64,000 bases of DNA from Simmondsia chinensis (taxonomy: Eukaryota; Streptophyta; Magnoliopsida; Caryophyllales; Simmondsiaceae), in assembly GCA_018398585.1 (NCBI GenBank), contig JAGTTD010000009.1, positions 10,235,193 through 10,299,192 of the forward strand, read 5' to 3'. Shown here in pieces: positions 11,480 through 21,900 of this stretch. The first letter of the stretch is position 1, and the number at the start of each line of letters is the position of its first letter. The notes under the pieces are model-generated. The model was not told where the DNA came from. It did no database searches and worked only from the letters and a program-made list of their open reading frames with translations. Made by a program: the position numbers and the translations under genes.

Positions 11480-13240
11480 CTATCCCGAGAGATTTGCATA
11501 ATCAAACAATACCGGACTATAGGATCTCATCCAATCTACCCCAAGCACCATGTCACACCCTCCCAAAGGAAGGACTCTAAAGTCGTAGCTGAACTTGGGG
11601 TCTTGCATTACCCAAGAGAAACCTTGGCATTTATTCTGCGTGGTAACTGTCTTCCCATCAGCCATGGTGACTGCGAGAGGGCGAGGTTTGATCACCTCAT
11701 GGCCTACGTTCTTAACTACTTTAGGATCTATGAAGCTATGAGTACTCCCACTATCAACGAGAATGATAATGGACCTCTTACCAGCTGTTCCTTTGATCCA
11801 GATTGTGCTATGAGCTCCATTACCGGTAAGAGCCTTAACTGAAATCTCTATCGCAGCATCTTCTAAGCTCAGCACACTTTTCTCATCAGACTCAGAGTCC
11901 TCGTCTACAATTTCCTCCTCATCAAGGTGTTCAACAGCATTAGTTCCTTCCACAGCCATGAGGAACTTGGGATTGCACTTGTGACCAAATTGGGAAGGCT
12001 GATTACATCGGAAGCACAACTTCTGCTGCGGTCTGTCCTCCACTCTGTTAGGCCTATTTCTGATTGGTTTTTGCTGAAATCTGGAGGTACTTCCACGAGG
12101 TCTAGAGGCATCACCTGCTGTTATGACCGTGGATTCATAAAGCTTGGCTTTAGCAAAGGCTGTGGACAAATCAATGGGATCAACGACTTTAACTAAGTTC
12201 TTCAACTTAGGCTTCAAACCACTTATGAAAGCTGGCACATAATATGATTCAGATGCTTCAATTTCAGTCACAATGCTAGCCCGGAGATTCTCAAACCTGG
12301 TCATGTACTCCTTGACTGTTGAATCTTGCTTCACATTATTAAATTTATCCACTATATCACTATCATCCTCATCACTATACCGAGCACATAAGGCCTTGGC
12401 AAATTCATACCATGTAATGGAAGGTCTGCTTCTTATCAAGCTATAGAACCACACCTCATAATCTCCAAGCAAGTACACAGCCGTAATTTGCACTTTCTCT
12501 GATTCATCAATGTGATAAAAAAGAAAATAGCGCTCACACCTTCTCAGCCATGAATGTGGTTGCTTACCATCAAACGCATTGATCTGCACCCGAGGCTGTC
12601 TGTGGTTGTTACTTTGGCTATTGGATGAATCCTCATTGCTGCCTGAACGTGGATGCAGCCAAGGATCAGGTGGCCTGTCTAACTGACCAGCACTGACTCC
12701 TTGAGTTTTGAAAGTATGTTCCATTCCTGATGTCCGGCCTTCTGTTACCTCAGTCCAGTTTGGGGGTTGAAGTTGAACATGCTCACTATGTTCATGTCTT
12801 TTTGGATTAGCAACATCTTGTGTCCTAACTAGAACTCCATCTTCAACCTCGCGATTTAATGTTTCAGCTCTCAAAGAGGGACTAGCTTAAAGCACACTAG
12901 CTGGTATCAAAGGGTTCGGAACCAATGGAGGATTAGGCCTCCGGAATTGCTAACAAATTTCTGCTAATTTCACATCCAATTGCTGTAATTGCTGTAATTC
13001 CAACTTCTCCTCCCATTGCTACTAAAACATCTGAACTGATTCCACTTGTGACACCTTGAGTCGATCAATCATGTACTCACTCCAAGCCTTAAACTGATTC
13101 TCCAAAACATTCTTCGTGGCAACATCCTGACCTGCAGGATCATTGCCGCCAACTACTTCAGAAATCGGAGGTCTAGCAGCCGCTCCGGCTGCTGCCGATC
13201 TAGTGGTTACACCACCCGCCAATGCTACCTCGAATGACAT
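11480..13240 (-). pseudogene. gag: gag-protease of R-1
   Basis: Gag plus aspartic protease. The start is ATG at 13240 (MSFEVALAGGVTTRSAAAG), a Gag N-terminus typical of this group. In-frame stops occur at 13019-13021 and twice more before 12874. From there the frame is open to 11480. It holds the Gag core (AFDGKQPHSWLRRCERYF; ARYSDEDDSDIVDKFN; RFENLRASI), a knuckle-like CFRCNQPSQFGHKC and the protease (IIILVDSGSTHSFID; VLGVDWM). The reading stops after LFDYANLSG at 11480. Pol continues in another frame from about 11468, so a short deletion or frameshift separates them. Confidence 0.88.
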
Positions 13241-13272
13241 TACTATTGTATCTGAATTTGGGAAGCCAACGA

Positions 13273-13285
13273 GGCACTGATACCA
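13273..13285 (-). other. Primer-binding site of R-1
   Basis: Minus strand TGGTATCAGTGCC, two bases from the 5' LTR. Close to the initiator tRNA-Met site TGGTATCAGAGC with one or two substitutions. Confidence 0.75.
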
Positions 13286-13287
13286 AT

Positions 13288-13631
13288 TCTTAAGATCGAG
13301 GGTGGATCTTGATCTTAACCTAATGAAAAGAGAGTAAGGGATGAGAAAGAAGTTGAAAGGAGATGAGAAAATAGAGAGAGAATAAGATGAGAAAAGAAGT
13401 TTATCTCGTAGAGATAGGTAATTTTCATTGAATTCCTCAACAATACACAAGATCAACTAATTTAAAGGGAATTTGAAAAGAGAATTCAAATTCCTAACAT
13501 CAAACTATTTCCCGCCAAAACTAACAACCGGAACCCCCTTTGCCCCACTAATTTTCGCGCCAACATCGCAATTCAACTAATACAAGTAATTTGCGACTTA
13601 TTACATCAAAATATTAAAGGAAAATGTAACA
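13288..13631 (-). repeat. 5' LTR of R-1
   Basis: 344 bp, closely similar to 8149-8491 along its whole length. The TG end is mutated on the primer-site side (reads TCTTAAG instead of TGTTAAG). Confidence 0.9.
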
Positions 13632-13897
13632 GCTACTTCACCTAATGCCATTGACATTGGAGTTGTGAACCTAGTAGATAGTTTGGTTGTATTTTATGAT
13701 ATTATTTGTTGCATAATTTCTTTGTAGTTTTTTATAAGTTTCATGTTTGTTGAGCTATCACATTCTAATTTATCTATGCTTTTGCATTTGCTTTTTATTG
13801 AGGAATACTGAATTTTATGTATGCAAGGATTTAAATTCGAAAATGTTGCCTGAAGTGAGAAAAATGGAAATCGGACTCTCATTTGAAACTGAAATTC

Positions 13898-14628
13898 TGT
13901 CACGACCCTAGCCGTGACAAGATCCTACGCAGCAACCAAGGGCTCCAAGGACTAGGGTTCAGGTTTCAGGAGTGGATGATAGAGGTTCACAGGCGGGTTC
14001 GAGCCATATCGCAGCTAGCGCAAGTCATAACAAGGTCAGGACCGTGCCAACGCATGTCATGACAAGGTCAGGCCGCGCCAAGACCGAGCCAGCGATGTGC
14101 CCAGCAGGATCAAGGCCGTGCCTCCTAGCCAGTGGTGTCGGTACCTGGTTGCCTAACAGCCCAAGACACGCCTAAGTGGGACCCGCTTCTAGAATCTTCC
14201 TAACTACCCTTCCCGCTCTTATTTGAATTCAAATACTTTTCCGCCATTATATTTCCCGCCTTTTTCTTAGTTAGTTATTTCCCTCCAAATATTTGAATAA
14301 TTCCCTTTCCCGCCATTTATTTGTATTTTCAAGATTTAGAAGTGTTCTAGGAGTTTCTAGATCCTTCTTTTAATTCTCTATAAATAGAAGAGCATTTGCA
14401 ATGTAATAATCAATCAATGAAAATATGAATGAAATTCAAGAGTTCAACTCTTAATTCTCTCTCATCTCATACTCTCTATTCTTTCTCTCATCTAACTCTA
14501 CTTCTTTTTCTCATCCAAGTCTAAATTCACCTTCTTTCTCATCCCATATTCTCTAAAACTGTATCAATTCTCAATATCAATCAAATCTCGAGCCACTAAC
14601 TCGAGGTCACGAATCGAGGATCGTGACA
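13898..14628 (+). repeat. 5' LTR of N-1
   Basis: 731 bp, TGTCACGACC...GATCGTGACA. TATA box CTATAAATAG at 14378-14387. Pyrimidine-rich U5 (about 14450-14560). Hairpins lie at both ends: GTCACG with CGTGAC at the start, and GTCACGA (14606-14612) with TCGTGAC (14621-14627) at the end. Confidence 0.92.
14378..14387 (+). promoter_or_regulatory. TATA box in the N-1 LTR
   Basis: CTATAAATAG, a strong plant TATA box, repeated in the 3' LTR at 16700-16709. Transcription of the element would start shortly downstream. Confidence 0.75.
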
Positions 14629-14630
14629 AG

Positions 14631-14642
14631 TGGTATCAGAGC
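14631..14642 (+). other. Primer-binding site of N-1 (tRNA-iMet)
   Basis: TGGTATCAGAGC, two bases after the LTR end; perfect complement of the initiator tRNA-Met 3' end. The leader 14643-15120 has no ORF of note and contains A-runs. Confidence 0.9.
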
Positions 14643-15120
14643 CATCTTCGATTGGAGGCTCGTTATCAAAAAAAAAATAAAAATTCCGCTGCACTCATTT
14701 TCCATTCATCCTGAGATCAAAGATCTCCTCCCAAAAAAAAAAAAAAAAATTTTGCTGCAAATTCAAGCCGTCAACCGTGGCGATCGCAAACAGGTACCGC
14801 ACAGACACCCTCCAAGCATTCTGGCAGTACGAATTCAGCGGCTCTAGCCAGCATTAGTTCAAATAATTGATCCATGATAACGTGCAAGAGATTCTGATCT
14901 GATTGAGTGCTGCGTTAGAAATTGCTGAGAAAATAATGATCAAGAATTTCGCGACTTACTCGATTGAGATACATCAGATCATGTATGTGCCGCAGAATTC
15001 ATTCTCACTCAATCCTTGAGGTCCTAAGCAGCGTATAACCTACAAATCGCATTCAACATAGACGCTGTTTATTGATCAACATTCGATGCATCAAAACTTT
15101 TGATCAGATGCGGTTGAGTG

Positions 15121-16011
15121 ATGGCTGCAAGATTTACTCAAGAATCTACACTCCTTGTTAAGGTTTCCGAGACTCTCTATCCTGTCACTAAGGATGTCCT
15201 CAACCAAGTCTTCTCCCCCTATGGTCGCATTGAAGAAATTGAAATCTACTCAACATCTTCCTCGGAGATTGAAGCTCAAGTGACCTATACTTCAAAGAAA
15301 GATGCGGAAAATGCACGCAGATGGCTACACGGAAGAAACATCTACGACTATTGTTGTATGATGGACATTCAACTCTTCACGTATTTCAAAGAAATCACAA
15401 TGAGATTGAACGAGATGATAGCAACCATCGATTCCTTGTACGAGAGGTTGAAGAATTACACGCACACCCAAGGAATTGATCCCGCAGACCATCCTAACAT
15501 TAGTCACAAGATCGAGACTATGGATAAACCGGTTGAATCAACCATCGTTGAGGAAACCGGAGGCAACCTTAATGAGGACATAGACATAATAATCGTTGAG
15601 GAAACAACCGAGCCATTTCCAGACGCAGCGCCAGTACCTGAAGAACATCTGGACAGCCAAGAACTCAGCCTTGATCAGCTACTGCAGCCTCATGAATGGC
15701 CTGGTGATGTCAGAGAACAACTGGTACAACCATTCCTTGAGGAATCACATGAAACAATGGTCGTGCGCAGCAACATGATGACCTTGGCCGTACCTAGTGA
15801 TCAACAGCAACATAATGATCCAATGCACAAAGAACCGTGGCTGTGGGTAACCAAGGACATGCGGCAGCAAAGGTTACAATGTTACATTGTCGATGCCAAT
15901 GTCAAAGCCAGAGTATGGGAGCGCTTCCCTCGGACCGGAATTGGCCCTGAAAACGCAACTCATTTAAACCGACCTTGTCCTGACATGACCTCAAGAAAAG
16001 GGATCGGGTAA
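15121..16011 (+). CDS. RRM (PTB-type) protein of N-1
   Basis: Uninterrupted 296-residue ORF. I use ATG 15121; a GTG lies one codon before it. Residues about 10-90 form one RRM that follows the plant polypyrimidine-tract-binding-protein pattern: a LLVKVSETLYPVT strand, VLNQVFSPYGRIEEIEIY, AQVTYTSKKDAENARRWL and GRNIYDYCCMMDIQ. PTB proteins bind pyrimidine-rich RNA and control splicing; binding by this copy is inference only. After the RRM come a probable helix (EITMRLNEMIATIDSLYERL), a long acidic Glu/Pro-rich region (about 110-235) and a basic-tryptophan patch (KEPWLWVTKDMRQQRL). There is no Gag core, zinc knuckle or enzyme motif. It sits alone between leader and polypurine tract, where gag-pol would be. 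Probably captured from a host gene; its role for the element is unknown. Confidence 0.85.
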   Translation: MAARFTQESTLLVKVSETLYPVTKDVLNQVFSPYGRIEEIEIYSTSSSEIEAQVTYTSKKDAENARRWLHGRNIYDYCCMMDIQLFTYFKEITMRLNEMIATIDSLYERLKNYTHTQGIDPADHPNISHKIETMDKPVESTIVEETGGNLNEDIDIIIVEETTEPFPDAAPVPEEHLDSQELSLDQLLQPHEWPGDVREQLVQPFLEESHETMVVRSNMMTLAVPSDQQQHNDPMHKEPWLWVTKDMRQQRLQCYIVDANVKARVWERFPRTGIGPENATHLNRPCPDMTSRKGIG

Positions 16012-16153
16012 AACTCTTTGTGTACTTAAGTACTTAGTGGTTAATATGATGTAATAAGTAAAGGGAAAAAAAATAAAATCTAAGCACTCAGTAAAAGATG
16101 CTAGTAGAATATGTACTAGGAAAATATATTGTAATAACTAGAAAGATAATATC

Positions 16154-16190
16154 GTCCTTGAGGACAAGGACAAACTGAAGGGGAAGGGAT
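16154..16190 (+). other. Pre-PPT hairpin and polypurine tract of N-1
   Basis: GTCCTTG-AGGA-CAAGGAC (16154-16171) has a 7-bp stem and the same AGGA loop as the X and R elements, but different stem bases. Polypurine tract AAGGGGAAGGGA follows (16178-16189) and meets the 3' LTR. The stretch 16012-16153 shows nothing else. Confidence 0.8.
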
Positions 16191-16950
16191 TGTCACGACC
16201 CTAGCCGTGACAAGATCCTACGCAGCAACCAAGGGCTCCAAGGACTAGGGTTCGGGTCTCAGGATCGGATGATAGAAGTTCACAGATGGGCTCGAGCCAT
16301 ATCGCAGCCAGCGCATGTCATAACAAGGTCAGGACCGTGCCAACGCATGTCATGACAAGGTCAGGCCGTGCCAAGACAGTGCCAGCGATGTGTCCAGCAA
16401 GATCAAGGCCGTGCCTCCTAGCCGGTGGTGCCGGTACCCAGTTGCCTAACAGCCCAAGACGCGCCTAAGTGGGACCCACTTCAAGAATCTTCCCAACTAC
16501 CCTTCCTACTCTTATTTGAATTCAAATACTTTCCCGCCATTATATTTCCCGCCCTTTTCTTAGTTAGTTATTTCCCTTCAAATATTTGAATAATTCCCTT
16601 TCCCGCCAATATTTTAATAGGTAGTTGTTTCCCGCCATTTATTTGTATTTTCAAGATTTAGAAGTGTTCTAGGAGTTTCTAGATCCTTCTTTTAATTCTC
16701 TATAAATAGAAGAGCATTTGCAATGTAATAATCAATCAATGAAAATATGAATGTAATTCAAGAGTTCAACTCTTAATTCTCTCTCATCTCATACGCTCTA
16801 TTCTTTCCGCCATCTAACTTTACTTCTTTTTCTCTTCTTTCTCTAAATTCATCTTCTTTCTCATCCCATGCTCTCTAAAACTCTATCAATTCTCAATATC
16901 AATCAAATCTCGAGCCACTAACTCGAGGTCACGAATCGGGGATCGTGACA
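16191..16950 (+). repeat. 3' LTR of N-1
   Basis: 760 bp, highly similar to 13898-14628. It is longer mainly because of an extra piece near 16608-16633 (AATATTTTAATAGGTAG region) absent from the 5' copy. Confidence 0.92.
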
Positions 16951-16955
16951 AATTC

Positions 16956-17290
16956 ATAATGTAATTGATATGCTTTTGTTGCTCTTTTACTACCTTAAGC
17001 GAGATGATTCACTCATCCATGCAATCATGCGTATGTTTTGAGGTAATTGGTGCTCCTTCTTCCCTAAATTTTATTAGGAAAAAATTCATCTCAGTACTCT
17101 TGACAGGACTAGCTTCATGCATCAATTATGCCTTGCACATTGTCAATAGGGTATCCTCATTTGGTGGTAACATGCTTGAAATGAATTTCTGAATTCTCAA
17201 TAATTGGAAAAGAGAATGAAAACATGGTTGTGCTGTACATAAATGCTTATGTATGTCTTTTTTTGGAAGAGAGACTTTCCCTACTTTTGA
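16956..17290. other. Unassigned sequence right of N-1
   Basis: Continuation of the DNA into which N-1 inserted. No gene recognised. Confidence 0.5.
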
Positions 17291-17549
17291 GGACTTGTTT
17301 GGTATTGTATTCTATTTGTTGCTTTTTAACTTTTATGAAACTAAAATTTAGCTTAATGTTTCCTTTTTCCTAGTTTTGGTTTTCTATATTTAGTTTTTTT
17401 TTTCCTGCGATTTGATTGAAAACTGAAAACACAAAATCATACATAAGAACATCATATTCAAAGTTTGGTTTTTAAGTTTTTCAAAATCAAAAACTACAAA
17501 CAAAAATTGATACCAAACAAACAAACAAAAATTGATACCAAACAAGCCC
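17291..17549. mobile_element. MITE with GGRCTTGTTTGGTAT ends
   Basis: About 259 bp of A/T-rich, non-coding sequence. The left end GGACTTGTTTGGTAT and the right end (reverse complement GGGCTTGTTTGGTAT) match at 14 of 15 positions, and weaker pairing continues inward for some 50 bp. Near the right end ACAAACAAAAATTGATACCA is repeated in tandem. I could not find a clear target duplication, so the superfamily stays open. Confidence 0.6.
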
Positions 17550-18255
17550 TTGGAAGTTTCTCTTAGTTTTCTTTCATAGCATTTGAATGTATAGTCAAAG
17601 CATTGAAGAAAAGGTCATCCATACGCAGCAATTAATTGAGATACAGAGTACCTAGAAGTAATTTAGTCTAGTTGATACTTAATTAGTTCATCTATTAGTT
17701 CAAACCATGGATGGCAATGGGGTAGGATGAGTATGTAAAGATGTTGTCAATTTTGTAGAAATTTTGTCAATGGTTGAACATGAGGATTGGTGCAATGTCA
17801 TCCTTAAGGATGGATTAGTCGAGAACGAATGAATTGGTAAGCTTTTCTATGTTCTTTGTCCTATGCTTATGACCAACAATGAACAAATTGAACACAAGTG
17901 GGATTGTCCATGAGTAGTAGTTTACTAGTTAGAGTCATTGTTAAAGTTATTGATGACCTCTTATCAGTTGATTGTTGACATTTATATATAGGTTTTAGGG
18001 ACAAGTCTAGAAAAATATTCAGCTTCCGATTGGAGTTGGATGGGATTGTGCAAAGATGACCTTCATATTCCTACAAGAAGAATCTAGATTGCACTTTTGA
18101 AGTGGGCATTATAGTTTTGGCAATATGATATTTTAGAATCTAGATGCAATAGCTATCTTTTGTTGCAATGATTGTTTGAGAACAATTAGATTCTTTTTAC
18201 ATGTGGCGTTTATTGTAAATGTATTGAAATTGTCAATGCAGTATAATGTTGTTGA
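17550..18255. other. Unassigned sequence
   Basis: AT-rich, no ORF or repeat that I recognise. Confidence 0.5.
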
Positions 18256-19211
18256 TTAAGTTATATTGGAGTAGCAACTAAAAATTGTGTTCCTTATAGC
18301 TTTATTGAACCTAGTATGTTTGGTAAATGTTACCATAGAACATTGTATCATGACTTGTAAGAAAGTGGCATGTTGATAATATTTGTATTTAGATGTGCTA
18401 GAAAGTGTCACGAGGTAAGCATAACAATCTGGGGACACTCTTTTTATGGCTATTACCTCCCAAAATGTCACAATAGCCTTAGCTACACAGCCTAGAGTCG
18501 CTTGTCAAAGTGTCGCTAGATTTAGCAGCGACACTTTTAAGCATAAGGAGAATAGAAAATTAGTTTCCCTATAGGCTCTTTTTCCTGTAGTGGGAGTAAT
18601 TCAAAAGGTGTTTCTATTTGAAGTAACGATGAAAGGAGGTGATTTATGAGATGAACATTTGTAAGTACACTATCCCCGCATAAAAGAAGAGAGAGATTGG
18701 ATTGAAAATTGAGGGCCCCATGCAACATTCGATAAGTGATTGTAATTCCTTTTAACTGCCATGTTCTGCTGTAAGGTATCAACAGAAGAAAGTTGATGTA
18801 ATATCCCATGCACCTTAAAAGATGAACAAAGAGAAAACTCTACACCATTATCACTTCTAATGACTTTGATTTCTTTTCTCGTATTGGGTTTAGGCCATTG
18901 TGTGCGATTGAGACAAAACATGTCCAAAAACCTAGCAAATAAATGATTATTGTTGGAAAAAAATAATCTATTTGTTTAGCTAACAGGAAAATTATACACG
19001 GTGACATTTTTTAATTTACCTAAAGGTAAGCCATTGGAATGAAAAACAAAATTAAAGGGATGCCCCAGCCTCTAATGCCAAAGAATTTAGATGTTATTTG
19101 TGACGTGAGGGCAATATCTTGTGTTCGAATGGAAGCTACTCGGTCTCTTTTGATGAATTCTAATTGGACAAAGATGACAACAAGGGAAACAGATCGCATC
19201 CAATGAGGCAC
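18256..19211 (-). pseudogene. Ty1/copia integrase fragment
   Basis: Decayed copia polyprotein piece on the minus strand. From right to left: a probable GAG-pre-integrase region (SKFFGIRGWGIP, resembling the usual LWH.RLGHP; then LLAKQIDYFFP), and the integrase core with KVIRSDNGVEF, LHQLSSVDTLQQN and, after a frameshift, LINHLLSSLLQIETPFELL. The text breaks at 18592/18593 where a 157-bp insertion begins. Left of that insertion DCYAYLVTLSST.SKYK may be the continuation, matching the usual GCLCYASTL position. No reverse transcriptase part or LTR is visible. Ancient fragment. Confidence 0.7.
18436..18592 (-). mobile_element. Small CACTA-like insertion in the copia fragment
   Basis: On the minus strand the segment begins CACTACAGGAAAAAGAGCC, the usual start of CACTA/Spm elements, and on the plus strand it begins CACTC. 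It is flanked by a 3-bp repeat GGA (18433-18435 and 18593-18595), the TSD size of this superfamily. Inside is a perfect inverted repeat AAAGTGTCGCT / AGCGACACTTT (about 18507-18537). The two outer ends match each other poorly beyond CACT, so this is a probable rather than certain call. Confidence 0.55.
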
Positions 19212-19993
19212 GCTGAAGCTTTTCGATGTGGGAGCTCCTTAAGTAGTTGGTGCTCATGACAATGGATGGGTGAAGGATAATTTTTGTCAGTCTAATGGTG
19301 GGGGTTGTGCTTGGACCGGTGGGGGTTCACGAATGGTGGATGAAGTTGGTGTTGATGGGTGAGGTCGAAGATGGGGCATTGGTACAGGAGGGGCTTGAAT
19401 GTTGTTATTCTCAACTTCCTCTATTGGAAGTTAAGGTAGTGGGCTTTAATTTTTGAGTCTTGTATTTTAACCCAATCCCACATAGAAATTCTAGGGTAGG
19501 AAGCTCTAGTTTATATATCCCCCTGTTATTGTACTTGGTAAAGTTTAGAGAAGCCTAGAGTGGGATTTGTGCACTACACGCGCGCATGCCCCTGCCTCGT
19601 TGAGCCGGTCTTGTACTTTCTCTGACTCGGATTTTTGTTTTTACGACCGTTGTATCTGATTAAATTGTTGTAAATGAACTCTTGGTGAGTTCTTGTTGTT
19701 GGGTTGTGCTCGAGTCCTTCGACTCGAGCTCAAAGTGTCCTCCTTAATTGACCTCGAGGGTGCTACCGTAACTCCAATCTCGAGGCTCATGGCTCGAGGC
19801 CACAACCTCGAGCTCGGGTATGCATTTTGACCACGTTATTTCCCGCTTTCCTTTTTCCCCATAACTGACCGGATTTTTGGGCTCCATATCTGCCACTTTC
19901 CTTATTTGAGGCGGATTCATTTTCTTTACAAATACCATCCCTTAGCGTTTTAGTCAGATGATAGAAAACATAGTTTTTATTGATATAACTTTT
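19212..19993. other. Unassigned sequence
   Basis: No coding feature recognised. The part around 19680-19820 is rich in CTCGAG/TCGAGC words and small palindromes. A TATA-like TTTATATA occurs near 19510, so a diverged LTR is possible but I cannot show a partner. Confidence 0.35.
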
Positions 19994-20912
19994 TGTTTAC
20001 TTTATTTTGTTTGTAATTAAGTGTGATGCGGTCTCCGTAAATTGATAACAAAACAAACGTGTAAAAGGGACTCGCTGCAACAAGAGAGTGAGGCTATATT
20101 CGAACGGCACGTCTTTAACCTCAACCACTAGCCATTTTCGATGAAAATTTGTGATATTTGGTGCATCTGGCTCGGTTGTGCTGTGAGCTCAGCTTATGCT
20201 TCAATTGGGAAGACTTGGTTAAACATTTTTATTTATTTATTTATTTTTTTTATATATTTTTTTTTGTATACATATTGATGGAAAAAGTAAAGGGATATAG
20301 ACCTAACTCAAGTGGTAGTTACAGTGATGAAGCAGGGCCCATAGACACCTTTTCTCGTGCACTAAAAAGTTAGGAACTGGCATGGAAACAAACCCAAGAG
20401 CTCCGCAGTCCACTTATAAGCCCAAGTCAATCTGCTTTTCGACCCTTGCACCCTTGACTTATAAATGTCACTGGATTATGACCAACGCAAATAACGTCAA
20501 GCCTTGGCCACCAAAGCCTTATACTAGAGCATTAATTCTCCACTCGTCGAATTTTAGGAACAAATTAAAATAGAAAGTTCATACCTAAAACCCGAAAGAT
20601 TGTATTACTCAAAAATCAAGTACTAGAAGTTGTTCTATAATAAGTTAAGCTATGTTAAGTTATGCTACTCTTAAGAAAAGAGCACAAGTGTGCTGTAAAG
20701 AAACCATGATGAAGTTTTTTATCGCGTTTGTGTCTTAGACTACAATAACATATGTTATTTATATATAACTAAATAATGACTGCCCCTTGATTCCTTGGCA
20801 TTTTCTCCCACGTCAGGCCACTAAGCTTCTTCTTGCACGTGAATGATCAATGAATATGTCCATGATTCAGCTTGGAGGGAATTCGTTGAAGCCTATGTCT
20901 GAATTTCTAGCT
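19994..20912 (-). repeat. LTR of G-1
   Basis: About 919 bp. Ends placed by alignment with the G-2 LTRs, not from a TSD. Includes A/T runs at 20221-20275 and the conserved palindrome GAGCACAAGTGTGCT near 20680. Confidence 0.6.
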
Positions 20913-21225
20913 GAACTCCCCTTTAGAAGCCCCACATTCTCCTAGATTAAGCTTAGTGCCCAAGTATTTGAAATTGCGCTCCAAGTAACTGTCTCGAGCT
21001 TCGAAACCTCCTTTCTTGCAGCCTTCTTGGAAGCCATTTGAGCACTAGCTCCCTTTACCATTCAACTATCTCGAGCCTCTTTTTAGAATGCTAGACTTTA
21101 GACGCCTTTGGTTTAGCACCTAAAGGTTTGATTCTCTTCTGAAAGGACCTTATGTGTTAAGCACATGGCACTTTGCTCAAAACGACATCGCCCTAGCTCC
21201 CTCAAATTTAGGGTGCAAACACTTC
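19994..21225 (-). mobile_element. G-1: truncated gag-only LTR element, reverse copy
   Basis: Reverse-orientation copy of the G family. On the minus strand about 300 bp of the internal 3' end (21225-20913) leads into an LTR (20912-19994). It aligns by eye with 26581-27758 and 57680-59040: shared words include AGCACATGGCACTTT, AAGCTTAG and the palindromic GAGCACAAGTGTGCT. No primer site or gag follows the LTR, so this is a fragment. Confidence 0.7.
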
Positions 21226-21482
21226 TTCTTCACTGTGTTCCTTCTCTTTCTCTAAATATTCTCTTCTGCGTTACTGAGCAAGTTGAGGTGCACTCTAATC
21301 CATTTCCTCGGAGTACACTACTGAAGTGAGTGCTATGTTCACCCTGGGGGTCGGAGTGCTATTCATCCCATTGTACCTTTATGGGGGCATAAACGACTTA
21401 GGGTAGTGGATTCTCTATGACGCGAAAATTGCTTCGATCAATTCTTTCCCTCATGTTACTTTGTTTGAAGTCTTTTTGTTCA
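21226..21482. other. Unassigned sequence
   Basis: Short stretch between G-1 and the tandem repeat; nothing recognised. Confidence 0.4.
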
Positions 21483-21725
21483 TCATTCTTGTGATCTCAA
21501 AATCACATTAAATGTAGTAAAGAGTTATATTTTAGATATCTCATTCACCTTATTTCACCACCAATCTAAGTCTTTTAGTTTAATGAGTAATCATAATATA
21601 TCATTCGTCCTTCTTGTGATCTCGAAATCACATTAATTGTAATAAATACTTATATTTTTGATATCTCGTTCACCCTATTTTCCCAACAATCTATGTCGTT
21701 TAGTTTATTGAGTAAATCATAATAT
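21483..21725 (+). repeat. Two tandem copies of a ~120-bp unit
   Basis: Copy 1 is 21483-21600 and copy 2 is 21601-21725. Both run TCATTC...TTCTTGTGATCTC.AAATCACATTAA...TTTAGTTTA.TGAGTAA..CATAATAT. They end exactly where the truncated LTR of X-2 begins. Confidence 0.75.
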
Positions 21726-21728
21726 GAC

Positions 21729-21900
21729 TCAAATACAATCTCATTTTGAGATCAATATTCTCTCTCTCATCTAACTCTCTCTATTTTATCATCTAATTTC
21801 CCTTCTTTCTCTCATCTAAACTCTATATTCTTCCTCATCTCATACTCTCACTATCCCAACCAAGGTTAAGTTTCAAGACCTAATCTTTGAAACCTTAACA
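21729..21900 (+). repeat. 5' LTR remnant of X-2
   Basis: 172 bp matching 26228-26399, from CAAATACAATCTCATTTTG to CCTTAACA. Only the end of R and U5 remains; the TG start is absent. Confidence 0.88.

Larger units (their letters stand above)
8149..13631 (-). mobile_element. R-1: Ty3/gypsy chromovirus, Reina-like
   Basis: Complete 5.48-kb element read on the minus strand. LTRs are at 13288-13631 (5') and 8149-8491 (3'), with primer site at 13273-13285, then gag-protease, then pol. The TSD is GCCAC (8144-8148) against GCTAC (13632-13636), one mismatch. The short pol, compact LTRs and the C-terminal chromodomain relic point to a chromovirus, most like Reina. It is decayed and cannot encode a full polyprotein as it stands. 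Confidence 0.92.
13898..16950 (+). mobile_element. N-1: complete non-autonomous LTR retrotransposon with RRM protein
   Basis: 3053-bp element with LTRs of 731 and 760 bp, a perfect 5-bp TSD AATTC (13893-13897 and 16951-16955), a perfect tRNA-Met primer site, one open reading frame, a pre-PPT hairpin and a polypurine tract. It encodes no protease, reverse transcriptase, RNase H or integrase, so it must rely on enzymes made elsewhere. It is the best-preserved non-autonomous element in the window and could still be mobilisable. Confidence 0.92.

Noticed and set aside
18256..18471. Independent small gene left of the CACTA-like insertion
   Set aside because: The text fits better as the decayed continuation of the copia fragment, though this is uncertain.
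19744..19938. Minus-strand ORF MVFVKKMNPPQIRK
   Set aside because: No recognised domain and no supporting context.
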